Below are positions 19,061 to 28,347 of a DNA stretch of 64,000 bases, piece after piece. The notes beneath the pieces were generated by a model, which saw nothing but the letters and a program-made list of their open reading frames with translations, was not told the DNA's origin and searched no databases. Source of the stretch: G963665545 sp963665545 (GTDB taxonomy: Bacteria > Pseudomonadota > Gammaproteobacteria > Xanthomonadales > SZUA-36); NCBI GenBank assembly GCA_963665545.2, contig CAXXKZ010000004.1, positions 1 through 64,000 of the forward strand, given 5' to 3'. Each line of letters opens with the position of its first letter. The first letter of the stretch is position 1. The position numbers and the translations under genes were made by a program.

Positions 19061-19663
19061 ATGAACCTGAGTGGGTCTAAACCCGGGATTTGGATTGTGT
19101 TCGCCGGTGGTATCGTGGTCTTGCTTGCGGGCATGCTGTTGCACGCGACTGCCTTTGCCGAACCCGACCCCGAACCCGCCGAGCGCCGTGCTATCGAACT
19201 CAATAGCCACAGCGCCATCGTGATCGATCGGCCGGCCGCCGAAATCTGGCCCTATATCGTAGACCCCAGCGACTGGAAGCAGGGTGGCAGCCTGGTCCAT
19301 CACAGCGGACCGGTCGACCAGCGGGGTGAGGTGTTCAAAGCGTTCAATCCACAGGACGGTAGCGTCATGTTTTTTGTCAAGAACGTTGAATTCATTCCCA
19401 ACCGGCGGCGCACGGTGAAGCTGTATTTGCCTGATGCCGGGAATCTGATCGGGTTTGCCAGTTGGACCCTAGAGGAGATGTCTGGGCGCACGGAGGTCAG
19501 TTACCACGTCTACACAGAAACATTGCTGCCGCCTGAACAATTGGCTTCTTCAACGCCAGAAGACATTGCAGAGTTGGAGATGCTTGACTATGACACCAAC
19601 AAGGCGCGGTTTGACCGGGAATTGGAGGGGTTGAAGGCACTGGTCGAGGAGAAAACTGAATGA
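19061..19663 (+). CDS. SRPBCC (polyketide cyclase-like) protein with N-terminal anchor
   Basis: A 200-residue protein with an N-terminal hydrophobic segment (IWIVFAGGIVVLLAGMLLHATAFA), then an SRPBCC/Polyketide_cyc2-like fold: IVIDRPAAEIWPYIVDPSDWK begins the hydrophobic-pocket domain and FASWTLEEMSGRTEVSYHVYTE lies in its beta sheet. Such proteins bind lipophilic ligands; a specific role is not known. It overlaps the next gene by 4 bases (ATGA at 19660), so the two are coupled. A 36-base fragment of it is duplicated at 16236. Confidence 0.8.
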   Translation: MNLSGSKPGIWIVFAGGIVVLLAGMLLHATAFAEPDPEPAERRAIELNSHSAIVIDRPAAEIWPYIVDPSDWKQGGSLVHHSGPVDQRGEVFKAFNPQDGSVMFFVKNVEFIPNRRRTVKLYLPDAGNLIGFASWTLEEMSGRTEVSYHVYTETLLPPEQLASSTPEDIAELEMLDYDTNKARFDRELEGLKALVEEKTE

Positions 19664-20449
19664 GCAGATGGCTCAATTTTGAGGGTAAGAACATCCTCGT
19701 TGTCGGCGGCACAAGCGGTATTAACCTGGGCATCGCTGAGGCATTCGCCGAGCAGGGCGCTGCGGTCGCGGTGGCGAGCCGTTCACAGGACAAAGTTGAT
19801 GCGGCGGTGGCACGGCTCGATCAGTATGGCAACACTACATTCGGTTTCAGTGCCGATGTTCGCGACGTGGAGGCGCTGCAGGCCGGGCTGGCTGCAACGG
19901 CCGAAGCATTGGGCCCGATCGATACCCTGGTGGTCGGCCAGGCCGGCAACTTTCCGGCAGCGGCGATGGAACTGTCGCCCAATGGGTTCAGGTCAGTCGT
20001 TGATATTGATCTGCTCGGCAGTTTTCACGTCGTGCGGTTTGGTCATCAGTATCTCAGGGAAGGTGGGGCAAACATTATCGCCATATCCGCGCCCCAGGCA
20101 TTCATTCCGATGGCCTATCAGGCCCATGTGTGTGCGGCCAAAGCCGGCGTCGAGATGTTGGCACGGGTGCTGGCCATCGAACTCGGCCCGGAGAACATCC
20201 GGGTCAATGGCATTGTGCCCGGCCCCATCGCAGGGACCGAGGGCATGGGCGCGCCTCACGCCAACCAAAGAAGCAGAGGAAAGGGCCCGCAAATCGGTGC
20301 CGCTGCAACGCTATGGCACGCCGCGCGAGGTCGCCAACTGTGCGATGTTCCTGGCATCGCCACTTGCAGAGTATGTCAGTGGCGCCATTATTCCTGTGGA
20401 CGGCGGGTGGTCGGTCGCAGGTACTCAGACAGGCGGTCTCGGGCCGTAG
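19660..20449 (+). pseudogene. DECR-type short-chain dehydrogenase, frameshifted
   Basis: An SDR of the 2,4-dienoyl-CoA reductase subgroup. The NAD(P) motif is GGTSGINLG (about residue 16). The usual YxxxK is replaced by HVCAAKAGVEML, and GPENIRVNGIVPGPIAGTEG follows, as in DECR2-like enzymes. The frame then breaks near 20251: the C-terminal part (LTPTKEAEERARKSVPLQRY through VDGGWSVAG, stop at 20449) is in the next frame. One extra G in ATGGGCGCG would explain it. The gene is otherwise intact, so either it is a very recent pseudogene or there is an assembly error. It overlaps the SRPBCC gene by 4 bases. Confidence 0.82.
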
Positions 20450-20500
20450 GCGATCTTCGACAAGGAAGGGCCCGAGGCGCTTTTGCACACCCTTGTGCGA

Positions 20501-20845
20501 TTATTTTATCAGTTTTGCCGGAATCCTGGATGCAATGATGCCGCACAGGAATGCCAACACCAGCGCTGGTATTGCATCACGTATGGAATCGTGCGTGGCA
20601 TGCGAATAGACCGCGCCAATCATGATGAGCGCAAGCCCTGTCGCAGCCCAGCCTCGCAGTTTGGGCACCATAAGACCGATACCGCCTGCAATTTCGGCGC
20701 CGGTGATGAAATGCAGGAACCAGGTGGTGTAATCAAACCGGTGGAAATTGTTGACCATTTCCTGCGGGCTGGTCAATTTGATAACACCGGCAGTAATGAA
20801 GGCCAGGCCGACCAGTATTGCGAGAACGATGATTCCTTTTGACAT
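20501..20845 (-). CDS. DoxX-family membrane protein
   Basis: A 114-residue protein with four hydrophobic segments and a DoxX/DoxX-like pattern: VLVGLAFITAGVIKLTSPQEM, then FITGAEIAGGIGLMVP near residue 50. AGGAG precedes the ATG. DoxX proteins are small quinone-linked or redox-related membrane proteins; function is uncertain. It is the last gene of a leftward set M24-CapA-DoxX and converges on the SDR. Confidence 0.8.
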   Translation of the reverse strand: MSKGIIVLAILVGLAFITAGVIKLTSPQEMVNNFHRFDYTTWFLHFITGAEIAGGIGLMVPKLRGWAATGLALIMIGAVYSHATHDSIRDAIPALVLAFLCGIIASRIPAKLIK

Positions 20846-20877
20846 TGGAGCACTCCTGTTTCTGTCGGGGGCGGGGC

Positions 20878-22122
20878 TTAAGCGGCTGGAATAATGCGCA
20901 CGCCGCGCTGGCCGGCGATGCTGATCGTGCTGTTGCTGTCGACCCGGCCGTTGATATTCTGGCTGGTGCAGCCTTGATTGACATAGGCGATAATTTCTTT
21001 GCCCTCGGGTGAGTCAGGATCAACCGCCCGCACTTGGCCTGCGGGATTGAGGCGGCAGGGCACAAAGCCGAATTCGGAAATCTGACCGGCGACCACATTG
21101 ACCCAGGCCATCGCAGTCATTCTGGAATCACGGTGTAACGGCATCAGGGGCCAGCCTTTGCGGGGGGCGACACCGTAGTAGTCCGAGCTGTCATCCAGTT
21201 CGGGTAGACTGGCGAACGCTGGCGAGGCGTGCTGCAGGCGGATATCGAAGACGAAGTGGCCGAGGCCATAAAAAATCGGCTTGCCGCGGTACCATTCCAT
21301 GCCGCGCAGAATATGCTGATGGTGCCCCACCACGATATCCGCACCCTGATCGATGCACAGGTGGGCCGTGCGAATCTCATGATCGGTCAGGTGGAAGGGC
21401 CGCATAAAATCCCCCCAATGAAAGCTGGTGATCACCACGTCGGCCTGCGCTCTTGCGGCCGCAATGTCCGCTTTGAGATTTTCATGATCGGTCGGGTCTG
21501 GAATTGTGGCGACGCGTGGTTGGGTGCCGGGCAGATAGTAGCCGTCGTATTCGTAGAAATGGTTGTAGGCCCTCAGGGGTGCCAGCCCCGGCATGTCGGC
21601 CCGAGCCTGATACCCCATCGGCATGACCGCTGCATAGGCCAGGCAGGCGACTTTCATTCCGTTGACCTCGACAATCGCCGCCTTGCGCGCTGCCTCCAGA
21701 TCACGCCCGGCGCCACAGGTAGCGACGCCTTGATCGCGCAGTCTTTGCAGGGTTTCCAGCAAGGCGTCATGGCCTGCATCAACAATGTGGTTGTTGGCCA
21801 ACGACAAGACATCGAAGCCGACCTGTTTGAAAACATCTAGGTTGTAAGCGGGTGGGGTGAGCTGAATGGGTGAATTGGGGATGGTTTGCGGATTGTCCGA
21901 ATACGGACCCTCGAGATTTCCAAACAGCATGTCGGGTTCATTAATCATTTCCAGCACCGGCATGAAGGCTCCGGCGGGCCATTCCCGATCCACCAGCAGA
22001 TCACCGACGAAGCCCAATAGTGCGTCTCCTGCTGCGGCCCGGGTCAGGTCAGGAAAGCCGAGCAGGCCCGCTGTGCTGGCAGCGGCAGTGGCGGAGATAA
22101 ATTCACGTCGTTTCATGGGCAT
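20878..22122 (-). CDS. CapA-family metallophosphatase-like protein, Tat-exported
   Basis: A 414-residue protein with a Tat-like signal (MKRREFISATAAASTAGLLG). The body is the CapA/PGA_cap domain (PF09587), a calcineurin-like phosphoesterase fold: FVGDLLVD near the start, NLEGPYSD, SLANNHIVDAG, ITSFHWGD and GADIVVGHHQHILRGMEW. CapA takes part in poly-gamma-glutamate production in Bacillus; homologues elsewhere often have other roles. The presence of two GGT-like enzymes in this locus makes a gamma-glutamyl substrate possible, as inference only. It lies 52 bases after the M24 gene and 32 bases before doxX. Confidence 0.88.
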   Translation of the reverse strand: MPMKRREFISATAAASTAGLLGFPDLTRAAAGDALLGFVGDLLVDREWPAGAFMPVLEMINEPDMLFGNLEGPYSDNPQTIPNSPIQLTPPAYNLDVFKQVGFDVLSLANNHIVDAGHDALLETLQRLRDQGVATCGAGRDLEAARKAAIVEVNGMKVACLAYAAVMPMGYQARADMPGLAPLRAYNHFYEYDGYYLPGTQPRVATIPDPTDHENLKADIAAARAQADVVITSFHWGDFMRPFHLTDHEIRTAHLCIDQGADIVVGHHQHILRGMEWYRGKPIFYGLGHFVFDIRLQHASPAFASLPELDDSSDYYGVAPRKGWPLMPLHRDSRMTAMAWVNVVAGQISEFGFVPCRLNPAGQVRAVDPDSPEGKEIIAYVNQGCTSQNINGRVDSNSTISIAGQRGVRIIPAA

Positions 22123-22173
22123 TCGCGTTGCTGGCTTAGCCTGATTCTATCACCGCTTTTTAGCCGGCTCCGC

Positions 22174-23520
22174 TTAGCGGATCAGCAATACGCGCTGATT
22201 GACCGGATACAGCCACTCCACACCCCGTTCGGTGACGATTGCGTCGTCTTCGAGTGGCACCCGCAGCTTCTTGCCACCCCACTCGGGGATGGCGGTGTAG
22301 GCAAATAGTTCAATCGAGAACATGTTGCCTGGTTTGATCATGTAATTCATCCGTTCGGGGTTGAACCAGGCGATCGAAGGTCCGACGCCGTGACCGAGGT
22401 TGCCGACCGAGTGGCAGCCGATAATGACGTCAATCAGGGCGGGGTCTGAGGTGGGTTGGTTGAATTTTTCCATTACGGTAAAGCCCGCCTGGTTGATCAG
22501 GGTATTGAGGATGACGTAGGTTTCGGCTGCTGTCCTGCCTGCCTTGATGTTGTTTTTCAGGATGTCCCGTACTGCCCGGCCGTTGTCGAAAGCGCGCTGA
22601 ATGCTGTCGGGCAGATGCGTTTCGTCCTCCTTGAGCACGTAAGCGTGACGTTTCATGTCTGTGAAGAAATTCAAATAACCCACGCCCCAGTCGATGGCCA
22701 GAAAATCGCCGCGCTGGATGACGTGGCCGTTTGACAGGGCCACAAAACCGTCAGGGCCGGTGATGTATACCGAGGGCATGCCGAACGAGGTGCCCAGGTG
22801 ATTGCTGAATTGTTGTTCGCGCATCCACCAGGCTACGTCCGCCAGCGTGGTCATGCCGGGCGTTATGACTTCGTTGGAAAAGGCACGCTCGGCGATGTTT
22901 CGCGAATACGCTCCGGCACGGGCAAAAGCTGCGACCTCGCTGGCCACGCGCCTTGAGCGAAAATCCGAGGTAAGTTTTTGAGCAGAAACAAAGTGTTCTG
23001 CGTGTTTCTTACCAAGTATCTCGATCAAGTGTTGATAGGCGGTGTGGGTGAGTCCATCGGCGGCGCCTATATGGTCCGCGTAGTTCAGCGCGATGGTGTG
23101 GGGATCGCGCGCATCGACAAATTCCTTGAGATCGAAGTCACCGGTCACGATGTCGTAGGCGCCATTCTCCTCGATCAGATACGTGTCGATGCCCAGAGCA
23201 GCACGCTCAATGCGAGCCTCGCCGCGGTCGGTGAAGATGTAATAGCCCCAGTCGCCGACGTAGCCACGGCCAAAGTCGGTGGTCAGCGGGTCTTCATAAC
23301 CCTCACGGTTGACGGTTATCCACATGGCTACCCCGTTTTCGCGCATGACTTCGGGCAGCACCAGGTCAAATTTCTCCTGGCGGATTTGATTCATCTGCTC
23401 CCAGCGCAACTGGGCTTCGCCCTTGGCAGGTCGATTCTGGGCGAAACCCGGTCCGCTCAGCGCAAACAAGCAGGCCATCATCAGCACGGTCAGGCGCGGT
23501 CTGAATGTCGGTCGGAGCAT
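22174..23520 (-). CDS. M24 family Xaa-Pro peptidase, exported
   Basis: A 448-residue protein of the M24 (pita-bread) family with a signal peptide (PRLTVLMMACLFALSGPGFAQ). The N-terminal creatinase-like domain (about 35-200) precedes the metallopeptidase domain. Metal ligands can be placed at AIDWGVGYLNFFTDMKR, CHSVGNLGHGVGP, and FSIELFAYT with PLEDDAIVTERG. Xaa-Pro aminopeptidases release N-terminal residues ahead of proline. The start at 23520 is chosen over 23532 because GGGGAAG precedes it, though the spacing is short. It is divergent from the S15 peptidase, which also acts on X-Pro peptides. Confidence 0.87.
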   Translation of the reverse strand: MLRPTFRPRLTVLMMACLFALSGPGFAQNRPAKGEAQLRWEQMNQIRQEKFDLVLPEVMRENGVAMWITVNREGYEDPLTTDFGRGYVGDWGYYIFTDRGEARIERAALGIDTYLIEENGAYDIVTGDFDLKEFVDARDPHTIALNYADHIGAADGLTHTAYQHLIEILGKKHAEHFVSAQKLTSDFRSRRVASEVAAFARAGAYSRNIAERAFSNEVITPGMTTLADVAWWMREQQFSNHLGTSFGMPSVYITGPDGFVALSNGHVIQRGDFLAIDWGVGYLNFFTDMKRHAYVLKEDETHLPDSIQRAFDNGRAVRDILKNNIKAGRTAAETYVILNTLINQAGFTVMEKFNQPTSDPALIDVIIGCHSVGNLGHGVGPSIAWFNPERMNYMIKPGNMFSIELFAYTAIPEWGGKKLRVPLEDDAIVTERGVEWLYPVNQRVLLIR

Positions 23521-23621
23521 GGTCTTCCCCATTTGGCTTGGTCAACGCCTCATGATAGATGCTTTCGCAGGCCGCTGTGCCGGTGCCTGAGGCATCGCCC
23601 GGTTAACGCGTCAAAGCTGAT

Positions 23622-26111
23622 ATGAGTACGCCTCATCAGACGCTGCACTGGCTACAGGCAAAGGCTGCTTTGCTGATGCTTTCTGCGTTGCTGACTCAAC
23701 CTGTGCTGGCAGACTTTTCCTCGACAGAAGATCTGGCCCACAACGTTAAGGTATATCGTTTTGGCGTGGCCTTGACACATATTCGATTCGAACAAGATGG
23801 CGGTCACTACCGCGTGGAGCGGGCCCAACGTGACCCGGCGTCATTGCAGGTGAGCTCAAAGTCATTCGTCCTGCGGTCGGAGCGCGGCGCCCTGTTGTTC
23901 ACGGCCTCCGATGGCAGTGAAATCAGCTGGCACTCACCGACGCATGTCACGATCAAGACAGCGCTGGGTTTACGGCGGACATACCGCTCGCAGTACCCGA
24001 TTATCAAATTGGAGCCGGAATTTATTCCCCTCAATCGCAGGGTGATTCATGCCTACTTGCTGGCAAATCCGGTCGCAGACAGGTTGACGGTCAGCATCAT
24101 CAAGGATCAGCAAACCTATGTTGCGGCCAATCGATTTCAGGAAGCAGCGCAAGTCAGCGGCAAGCGCGAGGACGCCTCTCTGGAACCGATGACATTCACC
24201 CGGGAAGAATCGAGGCGCGGTGTGGTTGCGGGCGTTGAACGCACAAGTACGCGCTGGGCGGGTGAGACCGTGGCCCATCGGCTGTATGCGATTTATCGCC
24301 CCTTCGACCTGCTGTTCGACGAGCAGATGAATTTGTTGGGCTGGCAAATATCGGGGTCTAGCACCGAGGTGGCTGTACTGGAGGGTTACCAATCGCTCAC
24401 CCCGCTGGTCAATTGGGATGACGGCAAGACATCACTGCCGAATTTCACCACGGCCCTGATCTCCAAGACTGTCCTCATCCCGGCACGTGACGGCACGGCA
24501 TTGGCGACCACCGTTTGGTTACCCGGTGACCGCGAAGGCAACGCTTTAGCCGGGCCATTCCCCACGATTCTGGTCAGAACGCCCTATGACAGGTGGAATT
24601 TCGATTTTCGGCCTCCCTGGCGGTTTGTTTCCCGTGGCTATGCGGCGGTCAGCCAGGACACGCGCGGGCGCTTTGAATCCGGGGGTGAATTCATTCCGCT
24701 GGTCGATGAACGACTGGACGGTGACGACACCTTGAACTGGATTGCGGCCCAGCCCTGGTCGGACGGTAATGTCGGCATGATTGGCGGCTCCTATCTGGGC
24801 TTGACGCAGTGGCATGCCGCCTCAACGGGCAATCCACACCTCAAGGCGCTGGTGTCTTATGTGCCGGTTGCCGGCGGTTTCGTCGATATGCCTTACATGA
24901 ACGGTGGCTTCATGAGCGGTGGGCTGACCTGGTCGATTATGGTGCAGGCGCCGGAACGCTATGCGGATTCGCAAAATATGGACCTCAACGCGGTGCTTGC
25001 GGAATTGCCCCTGATCGATGCGGATTTGCGGGCAGTAGAGAAAGTACTGCCCCTGTGGCGTTCCTGGCTGGCGCACGATACGCTGGATGAATACTGGCAG
25101 GCGGGCTACATGCCCAATTATGCCGACAAGCTCATCCAGCCGGTGCTGCACATTACCGGGTGGTATGACGATGTCTTGCGCGGCACGATTCACCTCTATG
25201 ACCTGATGAAGGCCAATCATCGACCGAATCAGAATCTGGTGGTCGGCCCCTGGCCGCACGGCGGCAATTCCGGGCGCCGGATGGGCGACGTCGATTTTGG
25301 CCCTGACGCCGCCTGGCATGATGAGTTTTACCTGGTTCAGCGCTGGTTTGACCGCTGGCTAAAGGGCATCGACAACAATGTGGAGGGCGAACCGGTTGCC
25401 CGATACTTCAATATGGGTGAAAATCGCTGGCGCACTGCGGACCATTGGCCGCCCGCCGATGTTCAAAACAGGCCTTTTTACCTGCATTCCACCGGCGTGG
25501 CCCTGCAGCCCGAAGACGGCGCACGGCTCGACTGGCAGGCCCCGCAGGTGACTGATTCGTCAGATCAATATCAATATGACCCGAACTGGCCGGCACCCTA
25601 CCTGGTTGATGTGCGGCTCAACCAGTTGTCCATGCCCGAAGACTATCAGGATGTGGAACGGCGCCAGGACACGGTGGTGTACACCTCGCAGCCACTGCAG
25701 ACCGCTTTGCAGATTACCGGTGCCCCTCGGGCGATTCTATTTGCCGAATCCAACGCCCGTGATACAGACTGGATCGTGCGCCTGAGCGATGTGCATCCCG
25801 ACGGCCGATCCATCAATCTGGTCGAAGGCGTGGTCAAGGCGAGCTACCGCCAGGGTTGGGAATCAACCACATTGATCGAGCCGGGCAGGGTCTACCGTTA
25901 TGAGATTCCCATGATGTGGACCAGTAACCTTTTCAAAGCCGGACACAGTGTGCGCGTGATGATCACGAGCTCAGCGGCGGGTTGGCTCCACGTCAATACC
26001 AATACGGGCAATGACTTTGCCAGCGATACCGAAACGTTTGTCGCAACCCAGACCATTCACCACGATGTCGATTATCCGACCCACGTGTTGCTGCCGGTGA
26101 TCGCTGAATGA
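23622..26111 (+). CDS. S15 X-Pro dipeptidyl-peptidase/CocE-like hydrolase
   Basis: An 829-residue exported hydrolase. A signal peptide (AALLMLSALLTQPVLA) is followed by an extra N-terminal beta-rich domain of about 230 residues that I do not recognise, then an alpha/beta hydrolase of the X-Pro dipeptidyl-peptidase (PF02129) type and a C-terminal jelly-roll (PF08530). Catalytic residues: Ser in MIGGSYLGLTQ (about 388), Asp in GWYDDVLRG (about 515), His in GPWPHGGNS (about 547). Related proteins include cocaine esterase, so ester or amide substrates cannot be excluded. The context of peptidases favours proline-containing peptides. Confidence 0.88.
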   Translation: MSTPHQTLHWLQAKAALLMLSALLTQPVLADFSSTEDLAHNVKVYRFGVALTHIRFEQDGGHYRVERAQRDPASLQVSSKSFVLRSERGALLFTASDGSEISWHSPTHVTIKTALGLRRTYRSQYPIIKLEPEFIPLNRRVIHAYLLANPVADRLTVSIIKDQQTYVAANRFQEAAQVSGKREDASLEPMTFTREESRRGVVAGVERTSTRWAGETVAHRLYAIYRPFDLLFDEQMNLLGWQISGSSTEVAVLEGYQSLTPLVNWDDGKTSLPNFTTALISKTVLIPARDGTALATTVWLPGDREGNALAGPFPTILVRTPYDRWNFDFRPPWRFVSRGYAAVSQDTRGRFESGGEFIPLVDERLDGDDTLNWIAAQPWSDGNVGMIGGSYLGLTQWHAASTGNPHLKALVSYVPVAGGFVDMPYMNGGFMSGGLTWSIMVQAPERYADSQNMDLNAVLAELPLIDADLRAVEKVLPLWRSWLAHDTLDEYWQAGYMPNYADKLIQPVLHITGWYDDVLRGTIHLYDLMKANHRPNQNLVVGPWPHGGNSGRRMGDVDFGPDAAWHDEFYLVQRWFDRWLKGIDNNVEGEPVARYFNMGENRWRTADHWPPADVQNRPFYLHSTGVALQPEDGARLDWQAPQVTDSSDQYQYDPNWPAPYLVDVRLNQLSMPEDYQDVERRQDTVVYTSQPLQTALQITGAPRAILFAESNARDTDWIVRLSDVHPDGRSINLVEGVVKASYRQGWESTTLIEPGRVYRYEIPMMWTSNLFKAGHSVRVMITSSAAGWLHVNTNTGNDFASDTETFVATQTIHHDVDYPTHVLLPVIAE

Positions 26112-26112
26112 G

Positions 26113-27096
26113 CTATTGCAAGTAGGGCGCCTGATTGTTGAGCACGACATCCCATTCTTCCGCCGTCAGTTCCAGCCTGGATTTGAGCATTTCAATATGC
26201 GCTTTTGGGTCTTCGCGGGCAGGCCAGTCGGTGGCAAACAACACACGATCCAGGCCGATATCGCGCAAGCGTCCGGACAGCGATTCATAAGCCTCATCCG
26301 GCAGTTGTGAGATCACGACCGCCGCGAGATCGAACCAGACCAGGTCACGATCAAGGTCACCTCGCTCAATGGCGTCAAGGAATGCCTGGACGGCGCCATC
26401 AGTGCCTTCGTCCCAGCCTCCCCAACCGCCCATGTGGGCGAGGTGAAGTGTGACATTGGGGGCGTGTTTGACCACTTGCTCGATGAAAATGTCAGCTTGT
26501 TTGTACCCATATTCGGGGTTGCGATTGCGCAGATGGATACCCACTGGCAGTGAATAGTCATTGAGCACGCCGAAGATGGCCCTGAGTTGTGCGATGTGTT
26601 CCTCGTCGTCGAATTTGAAGTCCGAATTCGCCAGGTGCAGCTTGAGCCCATCGAGGCCTCCGGTTTCGGCCCAATAGCTGACCTCGTGCACCGCATATTC
26701 TTTGAGCGGATTCACGCTAAAAAATCCGACCAGGCTGCCGGGGAAATAGGCCACCTGCCTGGCCACATATTCGTTCTCTGCCCGAACCAGCTTATAGTTG
26801 TCGAATTCACTGCCGGTCAATTCCGGAACACCAAAGAAGTAGGCAGTGGACAAGATGACCCCTTTTTCAATGCCGGCCTCGTCCAGTGTCTGTATGGCGT
26901 CGGTTGCAGCCAGGGGGGGTGGCCCTTGCGTTAATTCTCCGCAGGCGCCCGGCATGGTGTCACACATGGCGGTCCACACCGCCGTTACGTTTTCAGAGTG
27001 GATGTGCATATGGTGATCGCCGCCACGCACCAGATCGCCGGCAAGCGCCCAGCCTGCCCAGCCCAGGGCAACCATCGTTGTGATCAGTATTTTCAT
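26113..27096 (-). CDS. Amidohydrolase family 2 (TIM-barrel) protein, exported
   Basis: A 327-residue metal-dependent hydrolase with signal peptide (MKILITTMVALGWAGWALAG). The HHMHIH motif near residue 27 supplies two metal ligands, LHLAHMGGWGG near 210 another His, and LFATDWPAREDPKAH near 285 the catalytic Asp, as in amidohydro_2 (PF04909) enzymes. GGGAGAGA just upstream supports the start at 27096. It is the last gene of a leftward set with the NTF2-like and CPBP genes. The substrate may be a lactone, amide or carboxylate; unresolved. Confidence 0.85.
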   Translation of the reverse strand: MKILITTMVALGWAGWALAGDLVRGGDHHMHIHSENVTAVWTAMCDTMPGACGELTQGPPPLAATDAIQTLDEAGIEKGVILSTAYFFGVPELTGSEFDNYKLVRAENEYVARQVAYFPGSLVGFFSVNPLKEYAVHEVSYWAETGGLDGLKLHLANSDFKFDDEEHIAQLRAIFGVLNDYSLPVGIHLRNRNPEYGYKQADIFIEQVVKHAPNVTLHLAHMGGWGGWDEGTDGAVQAFLDAIERGDLDRDLVWFDLAAVVISQLPDEAYESLSGRLRDIGLDRVLFATDWPAREDPKAHIEMLKSRLELTAEEWDVVLNNQAPYLQ

Positions 27097-27118
27097 AGTA
27101 TCTCTCCCCATTTTTTGC

Positions 27119-27574
27119 TCACCTGTTTTCTATCATTTCAATAAACTGCGCGCGATCACCCACATGGTGCCGGTCGACCAGGTGGATGATTTTCCACTCC
27201 CCCGTCAGGTTGGCGAAAGTAATTTGGTTTACGCCGCAGGCCTTGAGTTCACCATCAATATGCAAAGTGAATGGCGCCCATATTGTCGCAAGATTTTCAA
27301 ACCACTGAATGGCAACATTGAATACCCGCTCATCCACCTGGCCCTTTTCATGGCCTGCGATGGCGTTGGCAAAATCATCAATGCGGGTTTGCTGGAGATT
27401 GCCGTCGCCAACGACGCGCTCGAGAATGGCTTCGGGCGCAAATGCAGCGCGAATTCCGTCCGCGTCGGCCTGACGCATGGCGTCAAACAATGATTCCGCA
27501 GCCGCGACGATGTTTTCCCGCTCCTGTGCCATGGCCGCAGGATGACAAATCATCGCGTACGCCACAAGTGTCAA
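27119..27574 (-). CDS. NTF2-like/SnoaL-type secreted protein
   Basis: A 151-residue protein with an N-terminal hydrophobic signal (LTLVAYAMICHPAAMAQ) and an NTF2-like fold: helix AAAESLFDAMRQADADGIRAAFAPEAIL and C-terminal strand GEWKIIHLVDRH. No in-frame ATG precedes the signal, so a TTG at 27574 or translational coupling to the CPBP gene (stop 11 bases before) is the likely start. Such domains are either small enzymes or ligand pockets. Function unknown. Confidence 0.7.
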   Translation of the reverse strand: MTLVAYAMICHPAAMAQERENIVAAAESLFDAMRQADADGIRAAFAPEAILERVVGDGNLQQTRIDDFANAIAGHEKGQVDERVFNVAIQWFENLATIWAPFTLHIDGELKACGVNQITFANLTGEWKIIHLVDRHHVGDRAQFIEMIENR

Positions 27575-27584
27575 AGCGCACGCG

Positions 27585-28313
27585 CTAACCGTTAACCGAC
27601 TGCAGTGAGGGGTGTTTCATGGCGTCATGCACCAGGCGGCCTTGCAGGATATCCAGGCAGGCGTGGAGGACCATCGGCACCCAAATTGATCCGGTCATCA
27701 GGTATAACAAGGTAAAAACAGCGCCGAGTGCGATGACCTTGGGTACTTGGGCTTTACCCTGGTAGCTGTGGGCAAGACCGAAGCCCACTGCACTGATGAC
27801 AGCAGCCGCCCATAGCGGCATAAAGTGGCTCAAATACCAAATCAAGACGCCGCGCCAAAGCACTTCTTCCACAATTCCGGCAGTAATGGAGACTCGGTAA
27901 AACATATGCAGTTCGGTGCGGGTATGAGGCAGGATCGGTTTGACAGGCTCAACCTGTTTGTACAGAGCTTGGATGCGCTCATCGCTGGCTGATTTGAGAC
28001 CCCTGATCTGCAACACCAGCAAGACAATCACACCCACGGCGATCAGGGCACCCAGATAAAACAGCCAATCAGGGTCGAAAGAGAACCCCATGGATGCCCA
28101 TGATCGCCCCAGGCCCAGCCACAACAGGACACCCAGCAACATGATGGCCCACTGCCCGAAGAGGGTTTCCAGATAAAGTTTATTGCGCGGAGGTGCGTTA
28201 CCCTGTGCGATCAACTTCAGGATCCGTTGGTAAGAGAAATAGGCAACCAACGGGTAAATTACGGCATAGAGCAGCACATAAAGGTGATCCAGAACAACGA
28301 GTTGGGTTGTCAT
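27585..28313 (-). CDS. CPBP-family intramembrane protease
   Basis: A 242-residue integral membrane protein with about eight hydrophobic segments and the CPBP (CAAX protease/bacteriocin-processing, PF02517) motifs: EEVLWRG (EExxxR, about residue 152), FGLAHSYQG and LHACLDILQG. These place the catalytic Glu and His residues in the membrane. AAGGA precedes the ATG. The divergent ArsR-type regulator and the palindromic sites between them suggest direct control. A MlrA-type toxin-degrading role was considered but the rest of an mlr cluster is absent. Confidence 0.87.
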   Translation of the reverse strand: MTTQLVVLDHLYVLLYAVIYPLVAYFSYQRILKLIAQGNAPPRNKLYLETLFGQWAIMLLGVLLWLGLGRSWASMGFSFDPDWLFYLGALIAVGVIVLLVLQIRGLKSASDERIQALYKQVEPVKPILPHTRTELHMFYRVSITAGIVEEVLWRGVLIWYLSHFMPLWAAAVISAVGFGLAHSYQGKAQVPKVIALGAVFTLLYLMTGSIWVPMVLHACLDILQGRLVHDAMKHPSLQSVNG

Positions 28314-28347
28314 GATTGTGTCCTTGCGAATGATTAAGTATAATTTT

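Noticed and set aside
27585..28313. MlrA-like microcystinase and an mlr degradation cluster
   Set aside because: Only the broad CPBP family motif fits; no mlrB, mlrC or mlrD equivalents are adjacent.
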